64,000 nt of DNA from Poindextera sp041691315 (GTDB taxonomy: Bacteria > Pseudomonadota > Alphaproteobacteria > Caulobacterales > Caulobacteraceae): contig JBEPUW010000005.1 of NCBI GenBank assembly GCA_041691315.1, positions 62,001 to 126,000 of the forward strand, read 5' to 3'. The translations under genes and the position numbers were made by a program. The notes below the pieces were generated by a model. That model searched no databases. It had not been told where the DNA came from and was given only the letters and a program-made list of their open reading frames with translations. Positions 44,051 through 52,749 of the stretch are shown in pieces (the first letter of the stretch is position 1; the number at the start of each line of letters is the position of its first letter).

Positions 44051-44408
44051 ATGATCTTTGGCGCTCATGTGACCCTGTACAGCACGGACGCGGTGGCCGA
44101 TCGCGCTTTCCTGGCCGAGGTGCTGGGACTTCCTGCCGTCGATGCGGGCCAGGGCTGGTTGATCTTCGCCTTGCCGCCAGCCGAAGTGGCGATACACCCG
44201 ACCGACGGCGCCCATTCAGACGCTGTATTTCACATGCGACGATCTTGAGGACGAGATGGCGGGCCTGGCGGCCAAGGGCGTCCGCTGTTCGGCGGTGGAG
44301 ATGGCCCGATGGGGCTCGCTCACCCGGCTAAAGCTTCCCGGCGGCGGCGAGGTCGGCCTCTATCAGCCGACGCATCGCCTGGCGCTGACCAGAGCGCCAA
44401 TGGGATGA
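44051..44408 (+). pseudogene. VOC-family (glyoxalase/bleomycin resistance) protein, apparent +1 frameshift
   Basis: The first frame gives FGAHVTLYSTDAVADRAFLAEVLGLPAVD...LPPAEVAIHPTDGAHS and then stops at 44248. The next frame from about 44222 continues as LYFTCDDLEDEMAGLAAKGV, MARWGSLTRLKLPGGGEVGLYQPTHR and stops at 44408. Deleting one base near 44221 restores a normal VOC domain of about 118 aa, with metal-site-like His near the start and Glu in GGGEVGLYQP. It is either a recent pseudogene or a sequencing error. Confidence 0.75.
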
Positions 44409-44656
44409 CGCCTCGTCGTCAGGAAACCACGTAGACGGTGCGGGCGCCCGTTCTTGTCGGCATACCGGGTGGCGCGATCGATGGTCGAGCGGCGTTCTTG
44501 TTCAGACACCGGATAGAGGGACGCCTGTTCGGATTTCACGAAGCTGACGTCCGGCTCGGCGATATAGAATCGACCGGTTGGGTCGCGCGCAACGATATAG
44601 CAGCGCTCGCCAGTCGGTGGATATTGTCCCGCGCCCAGCTCGATCACGTCTGCCAT
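44363..44656 (-). CDS. Small hypothetical protein, C-terminus probably shifted
   Basis: 97 aa as read, starting MADVIELGAGQYPPTGERC with AGAGGAA 9 bases upstream. No family is recognised. As read it overlaps the VOC gene end by 46 bases and ends in an odd basic tail (LRGFLTTRRHP). If one G of the GGG near 44445 is removed, the frame ends naturally as DKNGARTVYVVS at 44419 (78 aa) and no longer overlaps the VOC gene. The shifted version is the more believable protein. Confidence 0.5.
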   Translation of the reverse strand: MADVIELGAGQYPPTGERCYIVARDPTGRFYIAEPDVSFVKSEQASLYPVSEQERRSTIDRATRYADKNGRPHRLRGFLTTRRHPIGALVSARRCVG

Positions 44657-44833
44657 TCGAAAATTCCTCTGTCTCCGTGGCCAATACAACGGACGAGCGC
44701 GCTGAAGGTTCGATTCCGCAGCCGGTTATTCCCCCGTCTGAACCGGACTGCCAAGCTGGCGGCGGAGGCTATAGAGTCTGCCCGGCCCCAGCGCGAACCT
44801 GAAGCGCCGGCGTTTGCATGAGGAGGAGAAACC

Positions 44834-45121
44834 ATGCGCGTGATGATGCGAGTTCACATCCCGGTCGAAAAAGGCAACGCGGCCATCGCCGACGGCCATC
44901 TGCCGAAGGTGATCCAGGCGTTCAACGAGATGGCCAAGCCGGAGTGCATGTATTTCGGCACCTCGAACGGAGAGCGGACCATGATCGCGGTGTTCGACAT
45001 GGTGTCGCCGACCGACATCCCGCGCATCGCCGAGCCCTTTTTCACCACCCTCAACGCGCACCTGGACTGGCAGCCCTGCATGGACCTCGCCGACCTGCAG
45101 GCCGGCCTGGCCAAGCTCTAG
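44834..45121 (+). CDS. Conserved hypothetical protein with a ferredoxin-like/DUF3303-like look
   Basis: 95 aa. It starts MRVMMRVHIPVEKGNAA behind a GAGGAGGAG ribosome site. Alternating strands and helices (VIQAFNEMAKPECMYFGTSNGERTMIAVFDM...IAEPFFTTLNAHLDWQPCMDLADL) suggest a dimeric alpha-beta barrel domain. No catalytic residues are evident. Its stop overlaps the stop of the convergent LLM gene by 3 to 4 bases. Confidence 0.65.
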   Translation: MRVMMRVHIPVEKGNAAIADGHLPKVIQAFNEMAKPECMYFGTSNGERTMIAVFDMVSPTDIPRIAEPFFTTLNAHLDWQPCMDLADLQAGLAKL

Positions 45122-46137
45122 GAGAGGACAGACTCCGCCCCGGCCGCAGCGATCTGGTCGTGGGCCTGGGCCGTGATCTCGAACGAGCGCAGGCGGGCGG
45201 CGTGGTCGAAGATCTGGGCGGTGATCATCAGCTCGTCGGCGCCGGTGTGGGCGATGAAGTCCTTCAGACCCTGCCGGACCGTGTCGGGCGAACCGACGAT
45301 CGCCCAGCGCAACGTCTGGGCCAGCATGGCCTTGGCGGTCTCGTCCAGGCGCGCGTCCATGTCGTCCACCGGCGGCGGCAGCGGGCCGGGATTGCCGGTG
45401 CGCAGGTTGAAGAAGGCCTGCTGCAGCGAGCTCTGCAGGCGTTTCGCCTCGGCGTCGGTATCGGCGGCGACCACGTTCAGGCCCAGCATCACGTGCGGCT
45501 TTGCGAGCTGCTCCGACGGCTCGAACCGGTCGCGGTAGATCATGATCGCCCGCTCCATCTCCGCCGGCGCGAAGTGGGAGGCGAAGGCGAACGGCAGGCC
45601 GAGCGCCGCGGCCAGCTGCGCCCCGAACAGGCTGGAGCCGAGGATCCAGACCGGCACGTCGAGGCCGGCGCCCGGCACCGCCCGGATGGCCTGGCCGGGT
45701 ACGGCGGGGCGAAAATAGCCCATCAGCTCGACCACATCCTGCGGGAAGCGGTCGACGTCGCCCTGCAGGGTGCGCCGCAGGGCATGCGCGGTGATCTGGT
45801 CCGAGCCCGGCGCACGGCCGACGCCCAGGTCGATACGGCCCGGATAGAGCGACGCCAGGGTGCCGAACTGCTCGGCGATGACCAGCGGCGCGTGGTTGGG
45901 CAGCATGATGCCGCCGGCGCCGACGCGGATGGTCGAGGTGCCGCCGGCCACGAAGCCGATCGCCACGGAGGTCGCCGCGCTGGCCACCCCGGCCAGGTTG
46001 TGATGCTCGGCCAGCCAATAGCGCTTGTAGCCCCAGCGCTCGGCATGCTGGGCCAGGTCCAGGCTGTTGCGCAACGACTGGCCGGCGTCGCCGCCCTGGA
46101 CGATGGGTGAGAGGTCGAGGATGGAGATCGGGGTCAT
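45118..46137 (-). CDS. LLM-class flavin-dependent oxidoreductase (MsnO8-like)
   Basis: 339 aa luciferase-like monooxygenase fold. The start ISILDLSPIVQGGDAGQSL, the YKRYWLAEHHNLAGVASAATSVAIG signature, RVGAGGIMLPNHAPLVIAEQFGTLASLYPGRIDLGVGRAPGSD and a late IVGSPDTVRQGLKDFI segment match the group of F420/FMN-using LLM proteins with an MsnO8 label. ATG 46137 fits the usual N-terminus. The substrate is unknown. It lies divergent from aroC. Confidence 0.87.
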   Translation of the reverse strand: MTPISILDLSPIVQGGDAGQSLRNSLDLAQHAERWGYKRYWLAEHHNLAGVASAATSVAIGFVAGGTSTIRVGAGGIMLPNHAPLVIAEQFGTLASLYPGRIDLGVGRAPGSDQITAHALRRTLQGDVDRFPQDVVELMGYFRPAVPGQAIRAVPGAGLDVPVWILGSSLFGAQLAAALGLPFAFASHFAPAEMERAIMIYRDRFEPSEQLAKPHVMLGLNVVAADTDAEAKRLQSSLQQAFFNLRTGNPGPLPPPVDDMDARLDETAKAMLAQTLRWAIVGSPDTVRQGLKDFIAHTGADELMITAQIFDHAARLRSFEITAQAHDQIAAAGAESVLS

Positions 46138-46212
46138 GGCTGCGATATAGGCGCCGCGCCTGGCCATCGCACGCTATGTTGCGTTGGGCGCGGTTCGGCT
46201 AAAAGGCCGGCC

Positions 46213-47331
46213 ATGTCGCACAATACGTTCGGCCATCTTTTTCGCGTCACCACCTGGGGGGAAAGCCACGGGCCGGCCCTCGGCTGCGTGGTCGATGGCT
46301 GTCCGCCGGGCATCCCGATCACCGAGGCGGAAATCCAGATCTGGCTCGACCAGCGTCGGCCGGGCAGTGGCAAGTTCGTCAGCCAGCGCGCGGAACCGGA
46401 TGCGGTCCGCATCCTTTCCGGCGTGTTCGAGGACGAGCGAACCAACGGCCTGGTCACCACCGGCACGCCGATCTCGATGATCATCGACAATGTCGACCAG
46501 CGCAGCCACGACTACAGCGAGATCGCCCGCGCCTTCCGGCCGGGCCACGCCGACTATGCCTATTTCGCCAAGTATGGGGTGCGCGACTATCGCGGCGGCG
46601 GCCGGCAATCGGCGCGCGAGACCGCGGCCCGGGTCGCCGCCGGGGCCATTGCGCGCAAGGTGCTCGGCGAGGGTGTCGTGGTCCGCGGAGCCCTGGTCCA
46701 GATCGGCCCGCACGCCATCGACCGGTCGCGCTGGGACTGGGACGCGGTGGGCGCCAACCCGTTCTGGTGCCCCGATCCGGGCATGGTCGAGACCTGGGAG
46801 CAGCACCTGGAGGCCATCCGCAAGGCCGGCTCGTCAACCGGCGCCATCATCGAGGTCGAGGCGGTCGGCGTGCCCGCCGGCTGGGGCGCGCCGATCTATG
46901 GCAAGCTCGACGCCGAGATCGCCGCGGCCATGATGTCGATCAACGCCGCCAAGGGGGTCGAGATCGGCGCCGGGTTCGCCGCCGCGGCCTTGAGCGGCGA
47001 AGAAAACGCCGACGAGATGCGGATGGGCAATGACGGGCCGGTCTTCCTGTCCAACAACGCCGGCGGCGTGCTGGGCGGCATCTCCACCGGCGCCGCGGTG
47101 GTGGCGCGGGTGGCGTTCAAGCCGACCTCGTCCATCCTGACGCCGAAACAGTCGATCGACGAGCGCGGCGCCGAAATCGAGGTCAGGACCAAGGGCCGCC
47201 ACGACCCTTGCGTGGGTTTGCGCGCCACGCCGGTGGTCGAGGCCATGCTGGCCTGCGTGCTGGCCGACGCCATGCTGCGCCAGCGCGGTCAGACCGGCCG
47301 GACCGGGCCGGTCGCCATCGATCAAGGTTAG
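46213..47331 (+). CDS. aroC: Chorismate synthase
   Basis: 372 aa, the last enzyme of the shikimate pathway, converting EPSP to chorismate with reduced FMN. All three signatures are visible: FGHLFRVTTWGESHGPALGCVVDGCPPG at the start, the central RPGHADYAYFAKYGVRDYRGGGRQSARETAARVAAGAIA and the C-terminal RHDPCVGLRATPVVEAMLACVLADAM. The catalytic His 18-type and His in GRHDPC are present. Full length; monocistronic by context. Confidence 0.97.
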   Translation: MSHNTFGHLFRVTTWGESHGPALGCVVDGCPPGIPITEAEIQIWLDQRRPGSGKFVSQRAEPDAVRILSGVFEDERTNGLVTTGTPISMIIDNVDQRSHDYSEIARAFRPGHADYAYFAKYGVRDYRGGGRQSARETAARVAAGAIARKVLGEGVVVRGALVQIGPHAIDRSRWDWDAVGANPFWCPDPGMVETWEQHLEAIRKAGSSTGAIIEVEAVGVPAGWGAPIYGKLDAEIAAAMMSINAAKGVEIGAGFAAAALSGEENADEMRMGNDGPVFLSNNAGGVLGGISTGAAVVARVAFKPTSSILTPKQSIDERGAEIEVRTKGRHDPCVGLRATPVVEAMLACVLADAMLRQRGQTGRTGPVAIDQG

Positions 47332-47493
47332 CTGCAACTGGGTCGTGTATTCAGGCCGTCGAGCACATTGTCCCAGGCTTGGCTTTTCGATTGACCGGCC
47401 CAGCCGCTCTGCCTAATGGCGAAGACTACACCGTCGCGCGCAGTTTTCGGCTTCGCCGACGCTGGAGTTCCCACCCGGTTCGGCAGGTCCGTC

Positions 47494-47997
47494 TTGCGCT
47501 TTGAACTCCTTAAAATATTGCTGGTGGACGACAACCACCACATGCGCGTGCTGCTCACCGAAATCCTTCGCGCCATCGGCGTGCGCGACGTGTTCGAGGC
47601 GACCGACGGCGCCGAGGCGCTGAAGAGCCTGCGGGCCAACCAGATCGACATCATCATGACCGACCTGGCGATGCAGCCGCTGGATGGCATCGATTTCGTC
47701 CGCCTGCTGCGCAATTCCCCCGACAGCCCCAACCCGATGGCGCCGGTGATCATGATCACCGGACACTCGACCCACCGCCGGGTGCAGGAGGCGCGCGACG
47801 TCGGCGTCAACGAGTTCCTGTCCAAGCCGGTCACCGCGCGCGGCGTGCTCAGCCGCATCGCCCAGGTGGTGGACAATCCGCGGCCCTACGTCCGCACCGA
47901 CGGCTATTTCGGCCCCGACCGCCGCCGCCGCGCCGATCCAGACTATACCGGCCCACGCCGCCGCGCCGCCGACAACGTCACCGCCGACGAGGCTTAG
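47494..47997 (+). CDS. Single-domain response regulator (CheY-like)
   Basis: 167 aa from TTG 47494, which gives the natural beginning LRFELLKILLVDDNHHMR; an ATG at 47416 in the same frame would add 26 residues with no family resemblance. Receiver markers: acidic pair in LVDDN, phospho-acceptor Asp in IIMTDLAMQPLDG, Thr in MITGHS and Lys in FLSKPVT. The basic C-terminal tail (GYFGPDRRRRADPDYTGPRRR) is typical of a Caulobacterales receiver subgroup. No kinase is adjacent; output is probably by protein contact. Confidence 0.85.
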   Translation: MRFELLKILLVDDNHHMRVLLTEILRAIGVRDVFEATDGAEALKSLRANQIDIIMTDLAMQPLDGIDFVRLLRNSPDSPNPMAPVIMITGHSTHRRVQEARDVGVNEFLSKPVTARGVLSRIAQVVDNPRPYVRTDGYFGPDRRRRADPDYTGPRRRAADNVTADEA

Positions 47998-48005
47998 GCC
48001 GGGTT

Positions 48006-48863
48006 TCAGCGCGCCGGTTTGAGGATCCCGAAGAAGGCGGCCGACGTCTCGGCGATGGTGACGCCTTCGGTCTTCTCGATCACCGCCTCGATGTGGTCGA
48101 GGACGTGGTCGGCGCCGGGCACGATCTGCAGCGTGTAGGCCGCGCCGGAACGCGTAAACACCTGCCTGGCGCGCGCTTCCGAATTGAAGGGCGTCTGCGC
48201 CAGGCCCTTTCCCCGGCCACCGCCGATCGGCACATTCTGGTCGTCGGCGCCGTGGATGGCCAGGATCCGCTCGCCCCGCGCCGCGGGACAGGTCGAGATG
48301 TCCAGATTGAGCGGCCCCGAGATCGCGACCCCGGCGGCATAGAGCCTGGTCTCGCACATGATCCGCTGGGTCATCATGGCGCCGTTCGAGTGACCGGTGC
48401 CGTAGACTCGGGTCAGGTCGATGCCGTATTTGGCCGCCAGATAGCCGACCGCGCCCTTGATATAGGCCACGTCGTCGATGTCGTTCGCCGCCGACTGGCC
48501 GCAGCAACCGCCGCCGGCGTTCCAGCCCAGGAACCTGGAGCCGAGGTTCCGCGTGACCGGGGTGCCGTTCAGATAGGCGACGATGAAGCCGTTCTTGTCG
48601 GCGACCGCGTTCATGTTCAGGCCGCTTTCCGCCTTTAGACCGGCGATGCGCTCCGCGTTGCCCAGTCCGCCGTGCAGAACCACCACCAACGCCCGCGACC
48701 CGGTTGGCGGAAGCTGGGTCGGGACATAGACGATCATGTCGCGACCGCCATAGCTGTCATCGACCCTGCCGCCCGCCCAAGCCGGGGTCCGCGCCAAGCC
48801 CAGCAAAACGACCGCCAGCGCCAGCGCCGCCAGAGGCCGACGATCCAAAAACAGGCTGGTCAT
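48006..48863 (-). CDS. Secreted polyhydroxybutyrate-depolymerase/feruloyl-esterase-like hydrolase (LpqC type)
   Basis: 285 aa. Signal peptide (1 to about 30, ending AWAG), then an alpha/beta-hydrolase: oxyanion strand ALVVVLHGGLGNAERIAGL, a CCGQ segment (GGGCCGQSAANDIDDVAYI), nucleophile elbow YGTGHSNGAMMTQRI (Ser), ILAIHGADDQNVPIGGG (Asp) and a late GADHVLDHIE (His). The CCG and DDV motifs are usual for LpqC-type esterases. Exported; acts on polyester or aryl-ester substrates in this family. Confidence 0.85.
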   Translation of the reverse strand: MTSLFLDRRPLAALALAVVLLGLARTPAWAGGRVDDSYGGRDMIVYVPTQLPPTGSRALVVVLHGGLGNAERIAGLKAESGLNMNAVADKNGFIVAYLNGTPVTRNLGSRFLGWNAGGGCCGQSAANDIDDVAYIKGAVGYLAAKYGIDLTRVYGTGHSNGAMMTQRIMCETRLYAAGVAISGPLNLDISTCPAARGERILAIHGADDQNVPIGGGRGKGLAQTPFNSEARARQVFTRSGAAYTLQIVPGADHVLDHIEAVIEKTEGVTIAETSAAFFGILKPAR

Positions 48864-49001
48864 GGCTCATCCTCCGCTGAGTTTAATCGCCGGCGGCTGC
48901 ATATCCGTCGCACGGCGGCGCGGCGGAAAGCTCGACTCTCTAAGGGTGACCGATAGAGCGGGTGATGTAGATTGCCTGGTCCACAGACTGGAGGCGGTCC
49001 C

Positions 49002-50897
49002 ATGGCGAAGTCTGCTGTGAATTTGGCGACCAAAGCGAGCTCGACCTTCACCGTCCCCGAGGGCTGGTCGCGGCGCGCAAGCGGATCGCTGACCGAGCTG
49101 GCTCCGCCGGAAGCGGACCTGCGGATTGTCATCGTCGAGGTCGGCTCGGCCGCGGACGCCAGGAGCGCGCTCGCCGCCGGCTGGACCGCGTATCGCGGCA
49201 AGGAGACCCATGACTTCAAGCTGCTGACGCCCGCGCCGGCCCGCGACGGGTGGGACGAGCTGGCGATCGCCAACTACGAGACCTCGCCAGCCGAGCACGC
49301 GGCCGTGGTCGCGATGGCGGGTCGCCAAGGGCAGGCTTGGACCGTGGCCATCCTCGACGGCAATGCCGCCACGTACGAGAAGCGCTTAGGTCAGGTCAGC
49401 GTGATCCTGCAGAGCCTGCGGCCGGCCGGATACGCCCGCGAAACCTTCGCCGGCCGCATTGCCCACCCGCTGGATGCGGCGCGGGTGAAGGCGCTGCTGG
49501 ACTTCGTGCGGGACTCTGCCGCGACGCTCGACGTCCCCGGCGTCGGCATCGCGCTCATCGATCACGGCGAGATCGTCTTTGAGGGTGGCGTGGGCATTCG
49601 CGAGACGGGCCGCCCAGAGCCGATCGGCCCGCACACGCGGTTCATGGTGGCCTCGAACACCAAAGGCATGGCCACGCTGCTGCTGGCCAAGCTGGTGGAT
49701 GAAGGCAAGCTCGATTGGGACGACCCCGTTACCAACGTCTATCCCCGCTTCCGCCTGGGAGACAGCGAGACCACGCGCCAGGTCCTGGTCCGACACCTGG
49801 TCTCGGCATTCACCGGGCTGCCGCGCAAGGACTTCGAGTGGCTGTTCACCACGACCTCCGACACGCCGTCCGCAATCATCTTCGACCAGCTCGCCGCGAC
49901 CCAGCCGACAAGCCGGTTCGGCGAGGTCTTCCAGTACAACAACCTGATGGCCTCGGCCGCCGGCTACATCGGCGCTCATGTGGTTCACCCCGGCCGCGAG
50001 GTTGGCGAGGCGTTCGACGCGGCCATGCAGGCGATGATCTTCGAACCGTTGTCGATGCACGACACGACCTTCTCAACGCGGACGGCGTTGGCCGGCGATC
50101 ACGCAAGCCCGCATGGGAAAGACCCGGATGGCAGGCTCCGTGTGCTTGGCATGGATATCAACAATGCCATCGCGCCGGGCCGCCCCGCCGGCGGCGCCTG
50201 GTCGTCGCCGCACGATATGATTCTCTATGTCCAGAACGAGCTTGCCGAGGGCGTGCTTCCGAATGGGGAGCGTTTCGTCGGGTCCGAGACTCTGCTGGCG
50301 CGGCGCGTCCGCGGCGCGCCGATCGGCGAGGATCAGTGGTACGGCATGGGGCTGATGGAGGACGCGACGTGGGGAGTGTCGGTCATCCACCACGGCGGCG
50401 ACCTCCCCGGCTACCACAGCGACATCTTCGCCATCCCGTCGGCCCAGGTCGGCGCCGTGATCCTCACCAATGCCGACGCTGGCGTGTTCATGCGGCGGCC
50501 ATTCATGCGGCGGCTTCTTGAGATCCTGTATGACGGCGAGCCACAGGCGGTGGAGGATATTGGCTCCGCGGCCGATCAGATTGAGGCGCAGCGCGCCGCG
50601 GAGCGGAAGCGGTTGATCATCCCGGCGGCCGCGGCCGACGTGTCCGGCCTCGCGGCGACTTACGCCAATGCCGACCTGGGCGCGCTCGCGATCGTGCGCG
50701 CGGGCGAGGTCGTCCGGGTCCGCACGGCGGCATGGACCAGCGAGGTCGCGTCTCGCCACAACGACGATGGCACGGTCTCCCTCGTCACCATCGACCCCCA
50801 GATCGCCGGGCTGGCGTTCGTCATCGGCGACGGCAAAGGCGGGCCGACCCTGACGACCCGCGACGGCCAGCATGTGTATCAGTTCGTGGCGGACTGA
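49002..50897 (+). CDS. Serine beta-lactamase-like/penicillin-binding family hydrolase
   Basis: 631 aa. No signal peptide is visible. A first domain (about 1-160) has no clear family. The beta-lactamase/transpeptidase domain follows (about 165-510) with the SxxK motif in VASNTKGMATLLLAKL, the YxN motif in FQYNNLMASAAGYIG and HGG in IHHGGDLPGYHS. A C-terminal beta domain resembles those of class C-like esterases (about 540-631). ATG 49002 follows GGAGG. Relatives act as D-amino-acid peptidases or esterases. The cytosolic location is unusual for PBP-like proteins. Confidence 0.83.
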   Translation: MAKSAVNLATKASSTFTVPEGWSRRASGSLTELAPPEADLRIVIVEVGSAADARSALAAGWTAYRGKETHDFKLLTPAPARDGWDELAIANYETSPAEHAAVVAMAGRQGQAWTVAILDGNAATYEKRLGQVSVILQSLRPAGYARETFAGRIAHPLDAARVKALLDFVRDSAATLDVPGVGIALIDHGEIVFEGGVGIRETGRPEPIGPHTRFMVASNTKGMATLLLAKLVDEGKLDWDDPVTNVYPRFRLGDSETTRQVLVRHLVSAFTGLPRKDFEWLFTTTSDTPSAIIFDQLAATQPTSRFGEVFQYNNLMASAAGYIGAHVVHPGREVGEAFDAAMQAMIFEPLSMHDTTFSTRTALAGDHASPHGKDPDGRLRVLGMDINNAIAPGRPAGGAWSSPHDMILYVQNELAEGVLPNGERFVGSETLLARRVRGAPIGEDQWYGMGLMEDATWGVSVIHHGGDLPGYHSDIFAIPSAQVGAVILTNADAGVFMRRPFMRRLLEILYDGEPQAVEDIGSAADQIEAQRAAERKRLIIPAAAADVSGLAATYANADLGALAIVRAGEVVRVRTAAWTSEVASRHNDDGTVSLVTIDPQIAGLAFVIGDGKGGPTLTTRDGQHVYQFVAD

Positions 50898-50910
50898 CGC
50901 GCCGCGGTGT

Positions 50911-51186
50911 TCATCGAACCGTCTCCTTCTCTTTAGGCGCCGATATCCGGCGCGTCCTGGTCTCGGCCTTGGGTTTCGGCAGGAGACGGAAACGCGTCTG
51001 GCACCAACCGTAGTCAATGCCGACATCCAACAGCGCATCGGAACGTCCACATGGGCAGGCAAATTCCATGACCGCGACGACCCGGTAAGTCTCCCCGGCT
51101 CGCAGGGGCACCGGCCTTCCCGTTCCATGGTTGGGGGCGACATTGACGCATAAGACCAGATCGCCGGGGCCGACTGCGTCGCTCAT
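50911..51186 (-). CDS. Small conserved-looking protein with a CxC motif
   Basis: 91 aa. GDLVLCVNVAPNHGTGRPVPLRAGETYRVVAVMEFACPCGRSDALLDVGIDYGWCQTRFRLLPKPK reads like a small beta-barrel (SH3 or KOW-like) with Cys at FACPCGR and DYGWC that could bind a metal. The tail is basic. The ATG at 51186 sits in a GCGACG context without a strong ribosome site. No family is recognised. It is convergent with the hydrolase gene, 13 bases away. Confidence 0.55.
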   Translation of the reverse strand: MSDAVGPGDLVLCVNVAPNHGTGRPVPLRAGETYRVVAVMEFACPCGRSDALLDVGIDYGWCQTRFRLLPKPKAETRTRRISAPKEKETVR

Positions 51187-51386
51187 AGCTTCCATCCAAA
51201 GAATTACGGCAAGGCGCCGCCACGATCAAGGCCAACGTCTCCATCGCCATCGCGGATTGGTGTCGCGTGGGGTCATAGGACATTACCCTGAGGGCAAGAT
51301 TAGACCCGGGTCCGCATGGGGCAAGGACCGGTTTCCACCCTCACTCAACCGGTCCGGTCTCTCAGCGCCGGCGGCGAGTGGGGGGT

Positions 51387-52577
51387 CTATTTCGGGTCTG
51401 GCAGCCCGAGCACGCGCTTGGAGACGACGTTCAGATTGATCTCGGAGCTGCCGCCTTCGATCGAGTTGGCCTTGGTCCGCAGCCAGCCGCGCACCTGCGT
51501 CAGCTCCTGAGCCTCGAAACCGCCGCCCTCCCAGCCGAGGCCCTGCTGGCCCAGGGCTTCGACGATCAGTTCGGCGCGATCCTGCGCGATCTGCGCGCCC
51601 GCATACTTCATGATCGCGGCAGCGTTGCTCGGGCCCTGGTTCGACCTGGTTTCGTCCGCCGCCCGGCGAAGCGTCAGTTGGAAGGCCTGGTTCTCCATGC
51701 GATGCCTGGCCAGCCGCCCGCGGTAGTCGGCGTCGGCGAGCCGTCCCTGGTCATCGAGACCGATGTAGCGCCTGGCGTAGTCCTCGACGCCCAATGTGGA
51801 GGCCGGGCCGGTCAGGGTTCCCCCGCCAAGGCCGGTCGCGATGGCGTCACGCTCGAACTGCAAAAGGCGCTTGGCGATCGTCCAGCCGCCGTTCAGCGGC
51901 CCGACAATGTCGTCCTTGCGCGCCTTCACGTCTGTGAAGAAGGTCTCACAGAAGGGACTGTCGCCATTTATCAGCAGGATCGGACGCGTCTCGACGCCCG
52001 GACTCTTCATATCGATCAGAAGGCAGCTGATCCCTTCGTGCTTCTTGGCTGCGGGGTCGGTGCGCACCAGGCAGAAGCACCAGTCGGCGAGATTGGCCAC
52101 CGAGGTCCAGATCTTCTGACCATTGACCAGCCAGTGATCGCCCTTGTCCTCGCACCTGGTCTGCAGGGACGCGAGGTCGGAACCCGCGCCCGGCTCGGAA
52201 TAGCCCTGGCACCACTCGTTCTCGCCGCGGGCGATACCAGGCAGATGCCGCGTCTTCTGCTCCTCGGTCCCGAGTTCCAGGATGGTCGGGCCGATACTCA
52301 TGATGCCGAGGCCGCCAATCGGGTTGGACGCGCCGATCCCGGCCATCTCCTCCGCCAGCGCCCGGGCCTCGCCTCGCGACAGGCCGCCGCCGCCATAGGC
52401 CCTCGGCCACATCGGTGCGCCCCAGCCCTTGTCCGCCATCAGCGCGCGCCAGCGCCTGGCGTCGGCGGCGCCGTCCCGTCGGCCAGCCTCGGTCTTCAAC
52501 GCCTGCGGAAAATTCGCCTCCAGCCAGGCGCGGGCGTCCGTCCTGAACGCCTCAACATCACCGCCGAAATCGGCCAT
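51387..52577 (-). CDS. Acyl-CoA dehydrogenase
   Basis: 396 aa flavoenzyme. Helical N-terminal domain FRTDARAWLEANFPQAL, then WPRAYGGGGLSRGEARALAEEM, FAD-binding ENEWCQGYSEPGAGSDLASLQTRCEDKGDHWLVNGQKIWTS, and a C-terminal helical domain with RENQAFQ... and the final SIEGGSSEINLNVVSKRVLGLP. The catalytic base position is not certain from sequence. ATG 52577 is chosen because GGGAGG lies 6 bases upstream; an ATG at 52583 directly abuts that site. Relatives act on steroid side chains or medium-chain CoA esters. Confidence 0.9.
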   Translation of the reverse strand: MADFGGDVEAFRTDARAWLEANFPQALKTEAGRRDGAADARRWRALMADKGWGAPMWPRAYGGGGLSRGEARALAEEMAGIGASNPIGGLGIMSIGPTILELGTEEQKTRHLPGIARGENEWCQGYSEPGAGSDLASLQTRCEDKGDHWLVNGQKIWTSVANLADWCFCLVRTDPAAKKHEGISCLLIDMKSPGVETRPILLINGDSPFCETFFTDVKARKDDIVGPLNGGWTIAKRLLQFERDAIATGLGGGTLTGPASTLGVEDYARRYIGLDDQGRLADADYRGRLARHRMENQAFQLTLRRAADETRSNQGPSNAAAIMKYAGAQIAQDRAELIVEALGQQGLGWEGGGFEAQELTQVRGWLRTKANSIEGGSSEINLNVVSKRVLGLPDPK

Positions 52578-52679
52578 CACCATCCTCCCTGACCTTTGTC
52601 GCCATGTGCGCGCGCCCGCGCCGATCAGGCAAGCCGTGACCCCACGGCAGCCGGCCGCTAAGCCGGAGTCGAGACGCCG

Positions 52680-52730
52680 ACAAGCGAACGTTCCCAGCGT
52701 CCGCTTTGTGCCAAAAGGGACCTTGGCCGC
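52680..52730. repeat. Dispersed intergenic palindrome (TCCGCTTTGTGCC type)
   Basis: The stretch CCCAGCGTCCGCTTTGTGCC followed by AAAAGGGACC resembles a short intergenic repeat I recognise from other alphaproteobacterial genomes, where it often shows up as spurious hypothetical proteins. Copy number in this genome cannot be seen from one window. Confidence 0.3.
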
Positions 52731-52749
52731 GCACTTGTGAGCGCGCCAC

